Source: JARRLC01 sp050290865 (GTDB lineage: Bacteria; Pseudomonadota; Alphaproteobacteria; Rhizobiales; Rhodomicrobiaceae). From it: 64,000 bases of DNA. The stretch's first letter is position 1, and the number at the start of each line of letters is the position of its first letter. A model generated the notes under the pieces. It saw only the letters and a list, made by a program, of their open reading frames with translations. It was not told the origin of the DNA and searched no databases. Shown piece after piece: positions 53,549 through 61,179 of the stretch. The position numbers and the translations under genes were made by a program. The DNA is taken from assembly GCA_050290865.1 (NCBI GenBank), contig JBNKIW010000003.1, forward strand, positions 62,001 through 126,000, written 5' to 3'.

Positions 53549-53813
53549 GATATGCTCGCTCCGCCTGATGCAAGTCTGCTTAGTCTATCCCCGTGCAGGT
53601 TCAATGCAAAGGGGTGCCGGGAGTTTTGCTAAGATATTGGCGGAACTGCGGCTTCGTGCCTCACTCAACTTACAATTGCTGACCTCGAGAAGCTTTGCAC
53701 TGCCGGAGATATTGCATTCATTTTGCCCCGCACCGCATCTCGGGGGTGGAGGATGTCCGATACGGCGCCGCGAGCGGGTGGCAAACGCCACACCGCGTCT
53801 GCCTGGCTGTCCT

Positions 53814-54116
53814 TTACCCGAACTTGAACAGCACTCCGAACCCGCCGCGCGGATAGTTCCATTCGATGTCGCCGGTCGCTTCGGCCACGACGCGGCAAGT
53901 GCCGCATTCCATGCAGCCGTCGGGGGTGATCTCCACCTGGCCGGTGTCGGTGCGCGCGTAGCAGCCGGCCGGGCAGATGCGGGTCAGCGACAGGAGCGCC
54001 GCCGACGGCGTCGTGTGCGGGCGGATCCTGATGTGCGGGCGGCCCGCATCGACCAGATAGCGGTTCTGGAAAAGCTTGTCTTCGACGCGGATTGCGGTTT
54101 CGGGCATGGCGGTCAT
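53814..54116 (-). CDS. fixX: ferredoxin-like protein FixX
   Basis: 100 residues. 4Fe-4S-binding electron carrier of the Fix electron-bifurcating complex. Cysteines in RICPAGCYAR and DGCMECGTCRVV give the FixX cluster motif; N-terminal VEDKLFQNRYLVDAGRPHI is typical. AAGGAG before ATG 54116. Last gene of fixABCX, 47 bases after fixC. The 265 bases downstream (53549-53813) contain a GTGGC-aaac-GCCAC hairpin near 53778 but no gene. Confidence 0.95.
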   Translation of the reverse strand: MTAMPETAIRVEDKLFQNRYLVDAGRPHIRIRPHTTPSAALLSLTRICPAGCYARTDTGQVEITPDGCMECGTCRVVAEATGDIEWNYPRGGFGVLFKFG

Positions 54117-54163
54117 CGGGTGGCTCCTTACGCTGATGTGTTGCTGTTCGTTCGCCCGGCGGC

Positions 54164-55465
54164 CTATCGCCAGCCGCGCGCGACGCTGAAGATGTCGCCG
54201 ATCAGGCCGGTAAACCGCCGTGTCCGGAAGAACGATTTCACGATCTCGTTCTCCTTCGATTTCTTGTCCTGCCCATCGACGCGGAACCAGGTCTGCATCG
54301 CCCGCGAAAGCAACTGCGGATAGGTCGTGAACAGGTGCTTGTTATGCAGCGCCTTGGGCAGGTTGCGGTATTTCTTCAGGTCTTTCATGACGAAGCTTTC
54401 GTCGAGCTTCTTCTTGTAGACTGAGAGGTTTTCCGCGGTCATCGGGTCGCGGCGCGTCTTGATGGCGGCGATCACCTCACCCGCGACGCGTCCCGTGGTC
54501 ATGGCGAGGTTGGAACCTTCGCGGTGAACCGCGTTCACGAACTGCCCGGCATCGCCAGCGATCAGCCAGCCGTCGCCGAAGAGTTGCGGGATGGCGTTGT
54601 AACCGCCCTCCGGGATCATGTGCGCGGCATATTCCTTGACCTCCGCATCTGCGATGAGCGGACCAACGGAGGGATGCGCCTTGAACGACTCCAGGAGGCC
54701 GTAGGGCGTCTCGCCGGTCTCGGTGAAGTCCGAAATCAGGCAGCCGATGCCGAGCGAAATCGATTCCCTGTTGGTGTAAAGGAACGCCGTGCCGGTCATC
54801 CCCTTGGTGATCGTGCCCGCGGCCTCGATGACCACGCCTTCCTCACCTTTGAGGTTGAAGCGCGCGTCGATGGTCTCCTGCGGCAGAAAATGCATTTCCT
54901 TCACCGCCAGCGCCACGCTTGCAGGCGTGGGCACCGGACGCAGGTTTGCGCGCGCGCCCAGGAGCCCGTTGACCCCCTCGGCCAGCACCACAACATCGGC
55001 GCGGATGAAGCCGCCCGTGCGGTCGGTGCGCACGCCGATGACGCGGCCGTCATCCTGGCGCACCAGTTCGGTGACGGTCGTCTCGCAGATGACGAGTGCG
55101 CCCGCCGCTCGCACCTGCCGCGAAAACCATTTGTCGAACTGCGCGCGGATGATGGTGTAGCGATTGGGCTTTTCCTCGTTGAAGTCGTCGGAGCGATACT
55201 GCATGCCCGAATGCGAGCGGTCGTCCATCATCCAGATGCGCTGCTCGATGATGTGCCGTTCGAGCGGCGCTTCCTCGCGGAAATCGGGGACGATTTTCTC
55301 CAGCGCGTCGGCATAGAGGATGGCGCCCTGCACGTTCTTCGACCCGGCATATTCGCCGCGTTCGAGCTGGAGCACCTTCAGTCCGCGTTTCGCCATGGTG
55401 TAGGCGGCGGCATTGCCCGCGGGCCCGGCTCCGACGACAATGGCATCGAATTTTTCTTCGATCAT
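54164..55465 (-). CDS. fixC: FixC, ETF-quinone-oxidoreductase-like flavoprotein
   Basis: 433 residues. FAD protein of the FixABCX complex that passes electrons to quinone while low-potential electrons go to ferredoxin/flavodoxin for nitrogenase. FAD-binding DAIVVGAGPAGNAAAYTMAKRG, GSKNVQGAILYADALE, FDKWFSRQVRAAGA, LAEGVNGLLGA and GDAGQFVNAVHREGSNLAMT are present. It lacks the iron-sulphur domain of ETF-QO, which is supplied by FixX. AAGGAGG precedes ATG 55465; 13 bases after fixB. Confidence 0.96.
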   Translation of the reverse strand: MIEEKFDAIVVGAGPAGNAAAYTMAKRGLKVLQLERGEYAGSKNVQGAILYADALEKIVPDFREEAPLERHIIEQRIWMMDDRSHSGMQYRSDDFNEEKPNRYTIIRAQFDKWFSRQVRAAGALVICETTVTELVRQDDGRVIGVRTDRTGGFIRADVVVLAEGVNGLLGARANLRPVPTPASVALAVKEMHFLPQETIDARFNLKGEEGVVIEAAGTITKGMTGTAFLYTNRESISLGIGCLISDFTETGETPYGLLESFKAHPSVGPLIADAEVKEYAAHMIPEGGYNAIPQLFGDGWLIAGDAGQFVNAVHREGSNLAMTTGRVAGEVIAAIKTRRDPMTAENLSVYKKKLDESFVMKDLKKYRNLPKALHNKHLFTTYPQLLSRAMQTWFRVDGQDKKSKENEIVKSFFRTRRFTGLIGDIFSVARGWR

Positions 55466-55478
55466 GGGAGAGCCTCCT

Positions 55479-56582
55479 TCAGCTCGCGAGCAAATCGTGG
55501 CGGTGCGGGGACAGGCGCTTAGCGAATGCGGCGGTCAGCGCGGGGAGGATGCGCATGGCGTCGCCGACGATGCCGAGATGCGCGAAGTCGAAGATCGGCG
55601 CGTTCTTGTCGGTGTTGATCGCCACGATCAGATCCGCGCCCTCGACGCCGACGCGATGCTGGATGGCGCCGGATATGCCCGCGGCGATGTAGAGCTTGGG
55701 CCGGATGGTCTTGCCGGTCTGGCCGATCTGGCGGTCGGCGGTGATCCAGCCCTTTTGCACGAGTGGCCGCGAGCCGCCATATTCCGCGCCGAGCGTGCTG
55801 GCGAGCGCCTTGACGAGCTGGTAGTTCTCCGCCGCCTGCAGACCCAGGCCGCCGGCCACCACAATGTCGGCGTAGGCGAGGTTGGCCTTGTTGGTGTCGC
55901 GGTCGGGGATGAAGGACAGCACCTTGGTGACGATGTCCTCCTCAGCCAGGTTTGGCGTCACCTCGACCACGCGGCCCACCTTGCCCTCGCCGCGCGCTGG
56001 CATCGGCATGACGCGCGGGCGGACGGTGGCCATCTGCGGGCGGTAGTTGAGTGTGTAAATCGTGCACAGGAGCGACCCGCCGAATGTCGGGCGCGTGGCG
56101 GCCAGCGAACCGTCGGCATCCACGTCCAGCTCGGTGCAGTCGGCGGTCAGGCCGGTGAGAAGCGTCGTCGCCACCGACCCGGCGAGGTCGCGTCCGAGCG
56201 TGGTCGCGCCGAGGAGCAGGATCTCCGGCTTGTAGGTGTTGACGAGTTCGGTGAACGCCTTGGTATAGGGATCGTTGCGGTAATCAGCGAGAACGGGGTG
56301 CTCCACGATGTACGCCACATCGGCGCCGTAGGCGAAGCACTCGGCGGCGGCATGCCGTGCCGCCTCGCCGCCCGTGCCCATGATCACGCCCGCCAGCTCC
56401 ACGCCGAGCTTGTCGGCCAGCCTACGCCCCGCGCCCATCAACTCCCAGGACACGGGGTGGATCTCACCGCGCTCCATCTCCACGAACACCCAGACGTGCT
56501 TATACGCCTTGAAGTGCTCGGACAGTTCCTTCTTCATGCCTGCACGGCCGCCTGCCGCTGGTGTCGCGGGCTTCCCGGTCAT
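55479..56582 (-). CDS. fixB: FixB, electron transfer flavoprotein alpha subunit
   Basis: 367 residues. ETF-alpha of the Fix complex. The C-terminal FAD domain contains LAYADIVVAGGLGLQAAENYQLVKALA, RPLVQKGWITADRQIGQTGKTIRPKLYIAAGISGAIQH and AINTDKNAPIFDFAHLGIVGD. The N-terminal half starts KHVWVFVEMERGEI. AAGGAGG is seven bases before ATG 56582, which rules out a longer frame running into the repeat. Upstream lies a 128-bp palindromic repeat separating it from fixA. Confidence 0.96.
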   Translation of the reverse strand: MTGKPATPAAGGRAGMKKELSEHFKAYKHVWVFVEMERGEIHPVSWELMGAGRRLADKLGVELAGVIMGTGGEAARHAAAECFAYGADVAYIVEHPVLADYRNDPYTKAFTELVNTYKPEILLLGATTLGRDLAGSVATTLLTGLTADCTELDVDADGSLAATRPTFGGSLLCTIYTLNYRPQMATVRPRVMPMPARGEGKVGRVVEVTPNLAEEDIVTKVLSFIPDRDTNKANLAYADIVVAGGLGLQAAENYQLVKALASTLGAEYGGSRPLVQKGWITADRQIGQTGKTIRPKLYIAAGISGAIQHRVGVEGADLIVAINTDKNAPIFDFAHLGIVGDAMRILPALTAAFAKRLSPHRHDLLAS

Positions 56583-56600
56583 GGCTTGCCTCCTTTGTGT

Positions 56601-56728
56601 CTGACGCCAGCGCATCCGCGCTGGCGGTGAGCCCGCTTGGCCGCGGGCCCCGGGTACCGTACTGTCAGTAGCGCTCCCGGGGCCCACGGCTAAGTGGGCC
56701 AAACAGCCGGGCGGATGCCCGGCGTCAG
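56601..56728. repeat. palindromic repeat family 2, full 128-bp element between fixA and fixB
   Basis: Outer ends CTGACGCC (56601-56608) and GGCGTCAG (56721-56728). Each half contains two hairpins: in the right half (minus-strand sense) CCGGGC-atcc-GCCCGG and GGCCCAC..GTGGGCC; in the left half CCAGCGC-atcc-GCGCTGG and GCCCGC..GCGGGC, i.e. different bases but still paired. The two halves are also mutual inverted repeats around GTACCGTACTGTCAGTAGC. It would be transcribed inside the fix operon. Confidence 0.8.
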
Positions 56729-56742
56729 AGAAAAAAACTTCC

Positions 56743-57597
56743 TCAATAACCCGAAGCCATCTTCTTCATCTCGTCCTCGAGCGCGGGCTGGCGCGTGAAG
56801 ACCGCGGCCATCAGCGCGTCGGCGATCTCCTCCGCCCCTTTGCCGCCGACGTCGATCTGCTCCGCCTTCTCCGATCTCGCCGACGGGGCGAAAACGCGCT
56901 TCACGACCGTGGGCGAGCCTTTCAGTCCGCACTTGACGAGATCGGTTATCCCGGCCTCCGCCGCGTTCCACCTGAACACCTCGGCGCGCGCGGCCCGGAG
57001 CGCGTCGGCCATCGAGCCGCGGCGGATGTCGCCGGTGCCTTCGAGCATGGTGACGAGACAGGGCAGCTTGGTCTTCAGCTCCTGCACGCCGCCTTCCGCG
57101 CGCCGCTCGACGATGATCTCGCCACCCGACAGATCGAGCTGCCTGATCCGCGCGACATAGGTGAGCTGGTGCAGATCGAGGCGCTTGGCGATGCCCGGGC
57201 CAACCTGCGCGGTGTCGCCGTCGATCGTCTGCTTGCCGGTGAACACGATGTCCGGCGCGCCCCAGGTCTCACCGATCTTCTTGATCGCCGAGGCCAGCGC
57301 GAAGGAGGTCGCCAGCGTGTCGGAACCCGCGAAGAAGCGGTCGGTGAGCAGCACGGCGCGGTCGGCGCCGAAGGTCATCGCCTTGCGGAGCGAATCCTCG
57401 GCCATCGGCGGCCCCATGGTGAGGACGGTGACTTCGCCGCCCATCTCATCGCGCAGGCGCAGCGCCTGTTCGAGGGCGAAAAGGTCATAAGGGTTGATGA
57501 TCGTCGGCACACCCTGCCGCATGATCGTATTCGTGACCGGGTGGACGCGAATCTGCGCCGAATCTGGCACTTGCTTGATGCAGACGACGATATGCAT
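56743..57597 (-). CDS. fixA: FixA, electron transfer flavoprotein beta subunit
   Basis: 284 residues. ETF-beta of the Fix complex, site of NADH oxidation and bifurcation in known homologues. MHIVVCIKQVPDSAQIRVHP, NPYDLFALEQALRLRD, VTVLTMGPPMAEDSLRKAMTFGAD, VFTGKQTIDGDTAQVGPGIAKRL are all typical. Start ATG 57597 after AAGGGGACATGCG. First gene of fixABCX. It is preceded by a sigma-54 promoter and a NifA-type upstream site; divergent from lpd. Confidence 0.96.
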   Translation of the reverse strand: MHIVVCIKQVPDSAQIRVHPVTNTIMRQGVPTIINPYDLFALEQALRLRDEMGGEVTVLTMGPPMAEDSLRKAMTFGADRAVLLTDRFFAGSDTLATSFALASAIKKIGETWGAPDIVFTGKQTIDGDTAQVGPGIAKRLDLHQLTYVARIRQLDLSGGEIIVERRAEGGVQELKTKLPCLVTMLEGTGDIRRGSMADALRAARAEVFRWNAAEAGITDLVKCGLKGSPTVVKRVFAPSARSEKAEQIDVGGKGAEEIADALMAAVFTRQPALEDEMKKMASGY

Positions 57598-57677
57598 CGC
57601 ATGTCCCCTTGCCATTGAAAGAGCCTTGAAAGTTGTCCTGCCGCTTCCCTGCTTCAGGACGGTCTCGGCTCCACAGT

Positions 57678-57693
57678 TGCAAAGTTGGTGCCA
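57678..57693 (-). promoter_or_regulatory. sigma-54 (-24/-12) promoter of fixABCX
   Basis: Minus strand TGGCACCAACTTTGCA: TGGCAC, five bases, TTGCA, with GG and GC ten bases apart as sigma-54 requires. Transcription would start near 57667, giving a leader of about 70 bases before fixA. Exact match to the consensus. Confidence 0.8.
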
Positions 57694-57788
57694 GTTGCTG
57701 GTCTAGATAATTTTCTCCGTATATTCAGCATGTTATGAGAATGCACCCCTCTGCCGGATACACGACAAACCGCCCACACGGACATCCG

Positions 57789-57804
57789 TGTCGGCAATGC
57801 GACA
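57789..57804. promoter_or_regulatory. NifA-type upstream activator site (TGT-N10-ACA)
   Basis: TGT-CGGCAATGCG-ACA, flanked by CCG and CGG so that the whole reads CCGTGTCG-gcaatg-CGACACGG, an extended palindrome. It lies about 100 bases upstream of the -24 element, the normal distance for a NifA upstream activator sequence. Confidence 0.7.
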
Positions 57805-57936
57805 CGGCAATGTCTCGCGCCGCGCAAGACCCCGTCCCGCATCCGCGAAAACATGGGCCATCCCCGAAAAGAGCATTGGCGGCGCCCGCGATTACCGGCT
57901 ATTCCGGTTGCAAACGACTTGCAAGCGGGAGGAACC

Positions 57937-59343
57937 ATGGCTGAATCCGCATTCGACCTCGTGGTGATCGGCGCCGGGCCGGGCGGCTACGTCGCCGCCA
58001 TCCGCGCAGCGCAGCTCGGCATGAAGACCGCCGTCATCGAGCGCGAACATCTCGGCGGTATCTGCCTGAATTGGGGGTGCATCCCGGCCAAGACGCTCCT
58101 GCGCTCATCCGAGATCTTCCACCTCATGCACCGCGCAGGCGAATTCGGCCTCAGCGCCGGAAATGTCGGCTTCGACCTTTCGAAAATCGTGACCCGCTCG
58201 CGCCAGGTCGCCGGACGGCTGGCCAATGGCGTTGGTTATCTGATGAAGAAGAACCGCATCACGGTCATCGACGGCACCGCGCGGCTGAAAGGCAAAGGCG
58301 CCATCGCGGTGACGGGCAAGGACGGCAAGCCCCATGGCGATGTGAGTGCGAAACACATCATCATCGCCACGGGGGCGCGCGCCCGCGAGGTTCCCGGCCT
58401 GGAGGCCGACGGACGCCTGGTGTGGACCTACAAACACGCGCTCGTCGCCGATGCGATGCCGAAATCGCTGCTCGTCGTCGGCTCGGGCGCCATCGGCATC
58501 GAATTCGCGACCTTCTTCAATACGCTCGGCGCCAAGACGACGGTTGTCGAAGTCCTCGACCGCGTTCTGCCGCTGGAGGACGAGGAGATTTCGGGACTCG
58601 CCCGCAAAGCCTTCGAGAAACAGGGCATGACCATCCACACCGGCGCGAAGGTGGACGCGCTGAAGCCGGGGAAGGACACTGTAGACGTCAGCCTGACGCT
58701 CGGGGACGGCAAGGCGAAGACCGTAACGGTGGACCGCGTGATCCTGGCCATCGGCATCACCGGCAATGTCGAGACTCTCGGCCTGGAAGAGCTGGGCGTG
58801 AGCGTGGATCGCGGTCATATCGTCACCGGCCCCTATTGCGAGACCAATGTCGCGGGTCTCTACGCCATTGGCGACGTCGCCGGGCCGCCCTGGCTGGCGC
58901 ACAAGGCCTCGCATGAGGGCGTCATCTGCGTGGAGAAGATCGCCGGGCTGGACGGTGTCCACCCGCTGGATGTGAACAACATCCCCGCCTGCACCTATTG
59001 CACGCCGCAGGTGGCCTCGGTGGGCCTGACCGAGACGGCGGCGAAGGCGGCAGGGTACAAGGTGCGCGTGGGCCGCTTCCCCTATCAGGGCAACGGCAAG
59101 GCGATCGCCCTGGGCGAGCCGGACGGGCTCATCAAGACCGTGTTCGATGCCGCCACCGGCGCGCTGCTCGGCGCGCACATGATCGGCGCGGAAGTGACGG
59201 AGCTGATCCAGGGTTACGGCATCGCCAGGACACTGGAGACCACCGAAACCGAGCTGATGCACACGGTCTTCCCGCATCCGACCCTGTCGGAAGCGATGCA
59301 CGAGGCCGTTCTCGACGCCTATGGCCGCGTGATCCACATCTGA
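57937..59343 (+). CDS. lpd: dihydrolipoyl dehydrogenase
   Basis: 468 residues. FAD disulphide reductase, E3 of 2-oxo-acid dehydrogenase or glycine cleavage complexes. FAD site DLVVIGAGPGGYVAAIRAAQLG, redox disulphide GGICLNWGCIPAKTLL (CxxxxC), NAD site LLVVGSGAIGIEFATFF, GLYAIGDVAGPPWLAHKA, and the C-terminal interface HTVFPHPTLSEAMHEA with the His-Glu catalytic pair. GGGAGGAAC precedes ATG 57937. No E1 or E2 gene adjoins; location opposite fixABCX raises the question whether it feeds NADH or electrons there (inference). Confidence 0.94.
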   Translation: MAESAFDLVVIGAGPGGYVAAIRAAQLGMKTAVIEREHLGGICLNWGCIPAKTLLRSSEIFHLMHRAGEFGLSAGNVGFDLSKIVTRSRQVAGRLANGVGYLMKKNRITVIDGTARLKGKGAIAVTGKDGKPHGDVSAKHIIIATGARAREVPGLEADGRLVWTYKHALVADAMPKSLLVVGSGAIGIEFATFFNTLGAKTTVVEVLDRVLPLEDEEISGLARKAFEKQGMTIHTGAKVDALKPGKDTVDVSLTLGDGKAKTVTVDRVILAIGITGNVETLGLEELGVSVDRGHIVTGPYCETNVAGLYAIGDVAGPPWLAHKASHEGVICVEKIAGLDGVHPLDVNNIPACTYCTPQVASVGLTETAAKAAGYKVRVGRFPYQGNGKAIALGEPDGLIKTVFDAATGALLGAHMIGAEVTELIQGYGIARTLETTETELMHTVFPHPTLSEAMHEAVLDAYGRVIHI

Positions 59344-59388
59344 GACGCCGGATCGCTGCCGCCACCCCGCCACAGCCTCAGGATGCAC

Positions 59389-59703
59389 TCAGCGGCGCCG
59401 AGGCTTGACCGCCTGCTTCTCCGTCTCGGCGTCGAGCCGCTCTCCGAAGCTGGTGAGCGCCTCGGTCACGCCGGTGAAATCGCGTTCCAGGTCGTATTTC
59501 ACGATTTCCCAGGATGCGCCTTCGGAGACTGCGGTATGCAGCTTTCTCCGTATGGCATCCAGGCGATCGCGGATCGCCCTCGATCCAGCCTCGTCCGCAG
59601 GCGTGAACGCGCCACGCTCCTTGAACTCGCGAACCCGCGCCTCAAGCTGGGCGGAGAAGTTGTCGAACTTCTTGCTCAGCGCGTCCTGTTCCTTCTCAAC
59701 CAT
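59389..59703 (-). CDS. small coiled-coil protein, unknown
   Basis: 104 residues, almost entirely helical and charged: MVEKEQDALSKKFDNFSAQLEARVREF, RAIRDRLDAIRRKLHTAVSEGASWEIVKYDLERDFTGVTEALTSFGERLD in pattern, ending in a basic PRRR. Soluble, probably oligomeric. It ends 45 bases from the lpd stop (convergent). GGAAGG precedes ATG 59703. It follows the SpoIIAA-like gene by 70 bases and may be co-transcribed. The W-E-x(2)-K and D-x-E-R-D region resembles small stress-linked coiled coils, no named family. Confidence 0.65.
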   Translation of the reverse strand: MVEKEQDALSKKFDNFSAQLEARVREFKERGAFTPADEAGSRAIRDRLDAIRRKLHTAVSEGASWEIVKYDLERDFTGVTEALTSFGERLDAETEKQAVKPRRR

Positions 59704-59773
59704 CGGCCTTCCGTATCCTTCTGCCACACGAAAACACCTGTGCCCATGCGGACCCGCCGCCGGGCGGTACGCC

Positions 59774-60148
59774 TCAACCGGCGTCCTCGGCAACGATCCA
59801 CTCGCGTGCCGCTTCCATCGCGCTGAGCGGAAAGACCTGCACCGTCGCGGGCATGAGGTAGCCGAACATGCGGACGGTATGGCGTATCCAATCGACGTCG
59901 GTGACGACGGCAATGCGCTCCCAGCGCGACAGATGCCCGACGCCAACCTTGAAATCCTCCCACATTGCCCCCGGGTCGATGGCCTCGAAACTCGGATCGA
60001 TCTCGTAGTAGAGGCGAATCTTCTTCTGCTGGCCGAGCGCCCTCTCGACAGCCGGGACAAGGACTCTGGAGTAGTCCTCGCTGGTGACGCGTTCCTTGCA
60101 GATAAAACCGATCACATTGGCGGGAAAATCCTTGAGAAGCTCGATCAT
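59774..60148 (-). CDS. SpoIIAA-like (STAS/SEC14-type) protein
   Basis: 124 residues: a short N-terminus ELLKDFPANVIGFICKERVTSEDY, then LVPAVERALGQQKKIRLYYEID, AMWEDFKVGVGHLSRWERIAVVTDVDWIRHTVRMFGYLMPATVQVFPLSAMEAAREWI in pattern. This is the SpoIIAA-like family, a small alpha/beta domain related to STAS and found alone in many proteobacteria, often beside stress genes; ligand unknown. AAAGGATCC precedes the ATG at 60148. Confidence 0.88.
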   Translation of the reverse strand: MIELLKDFPANVIGFICKERVTSEDYSRVLVPAVERALGQQKKIRLYYEIDPSFEAIDPGAMWEDFKVGVGHLSRWERIAVVTDVDWIRHTVRMFGYLMPATVQVFPLSAMEAAREWIVAEDAG

Positions 60149-60189
60149 GACGGATCCTTTTGCTCGTGCGGCGAATGGCTCGGGCTGTA

Positions 60190-60280
60190 CTAGTACGCCT
60201 CAGCTAAGAAGTCCTGACCCATTTGCCGCGAGTGCTTTCAGGACTTCTCGCGGATCAGGCGTACTAGCGACCTATTGAAT
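60190..60280. repeat. palindromic repeat family 1, copy C
   Basis: Left arm CTAGTACGCCTCAGCTAAGAAGTCCTGA (60190-60217), right arm TCAGGACTTCTCGCGGATCAGGCGTACTAG (about 60238-60267), followed by CGACCTATTGAAT, the inverse of the ATTCAATAG flank seen in A and B; so C is in the opposite orientation. It lies upstream of the SpoIIAA-like gene. Confidence 0.75.
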
Positions 60281-60363
60281 CTAGTACAGCTTTTCCGCGA
60301 GCCAAGTTCGTAAAATGTGCGTGCGGCAAACTGGGTACGAACTTGGCTCGCCGGCTGTATTAG
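60281..60363. repeat. third palindromic repeat, abutting copy C
   Basis: Left arm CTAGTACAGC-ttttcc-GCGAGCCAAGTTCGTA (60281-60312), right arm TACGAACTTGGCTCGCCGGCTGTATTAG (60336-60363). The ends are reverse complements apart from a few bases. It starts with the same CTAGTAC as family 1 but has a different body. The 3' end of the minus-strand small gene (60360) touches it. Confidence 0.7.
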
Positions 60364-60641
60364 GGTGCACGCCTCATCCGGCCTGCCCGTATCAACCTCA
60401 GGGCCGCGCCCCAATCCGGAAACCGGTCGCGCATCGCACCGACAGCGCGCCGAATCCTCGAAATGAACGGGATGGTGTCCTCCGCTCCGGCTGCATCGCC
60501 GCGGGGCGCGCGTTCGCGCAGGAAGCGTGGCGGCGGTCCGGGGAAGTCGTCGTCGTCCAGGGCCGCTCCGGCGATGTCCGCGCCGTCCGCCAGCGTCGAG
60601 ACGCCGGACCGGCCATTCATTCCCTGTACATCGCTGGTCAC
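60360..60641 (-). CDS. small hypothetical protein
   Basis: 93 residues from a GTG at 60641 with GGGAG eight bases upstream. The acidic N-terminal half (ADGADIAGAALDDDDFPGPPPRF) is followed by a basic helical end (ISRIRRAVGAMRDRFPDWGAALRLIRAGR). No family. Its stop codon overlaps the end of the adjoining palindromic repeat, so the C-terminus may have been changed by the repeat insertion. Could be spurious. Confidence 0.4.
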   Translation of the reverse strand: MTSDVQGMNGRSGVSTLADGADIAGAALDDDDFPGPPPRFLRERAPRGDAAGAEDTIPFISRIRRAVGAMRDRFPDWGAALRLIRAGRMRRAP

Positions 60642-61179
60642 CGTGATGCTCCCGCTCGCGTGAACTCCTGCCTGCGGACGGCATCCTAAAACGGCAGGGT
60701 GAGCATGGCTTTAAGATCGCGGAAAAAAGTTGAAGCGCCGCCGTGCCCATTTCTTAGGCATTCAGCGAAACAGGCTCGCGGCTCGCCGTGCCCGGCTCCG
60801 TTCCAGCCAGACATAAAACTCTGAATCTCTGAAAGCCATATCTTCGCCCTGGCACATCGCGACAACGCCAGGGAAATCAATTCCAAACGACAATGAAATA
60901 CTCACGCAAGCATCAACGACAGCATCACAGATCCATGTACACATTTATATGAAGACACGGATTATTAATATTTCGCCATGACGCTGAAGCATCAGGAAAT
61001 ATTTTCCACCCATCTCCTTTTATTTCTCGCCGCGTTCCACGGTCGGTGACCAACCTTTAGGCAGGCTTTCGCCTTCCCCTGCCTGCGAGGGTTGTGTTAG
61101 CCTCTTCAGAGGCATAGAGGTTCGATCCCACTCACAAGATAAAGGGCCCTCTGTATCGTCAAGTTACGCGAGGAAAAGA
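60642..61179. other. 538-base region with no confident gene
   Basis: From 60880 to 61020 the DNA is AT-rich and promoter-like, presumably serving the ATP-grasp gene at 61180. A weak 60-codon frame on the minus strand (60762-60944, MCTWICDAVV...) or its inner 25-codon part after GGGCGAAGAT could encode a small peptide. GGTTCGATCCC at about 61120 looks like a tRNA T-loop but no tRNA folds around it. Confidence 0.45.

Larger units (their letters stand above)
57598..57936. other. regulatory region between divergent fixA and lpd
   Basis: 339 bases without a gene. It contains, towards fixA, a sigma-54 promoter (57678-57693) and an upstream activator palindrome (57789-57804). The lpd side (57850-57930) shows no obvious promoter box. 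Confidence 0.6.

Noticed and set aside
60762..60944. 60-codon minus-strand frame (MCTWICDAVV...)
   Set aside because: Codon use unlike neighbours and no ribosome site at its first ATG; only its last 25 codons after GGGCGAAGAT look plausible, too short to call.
61085..61150. tRNA-like T-loop GGTTCGATCCC
   Set aside because: The stem around it has a mismatch and no acceptor, D or anticodon arms can be drawn.
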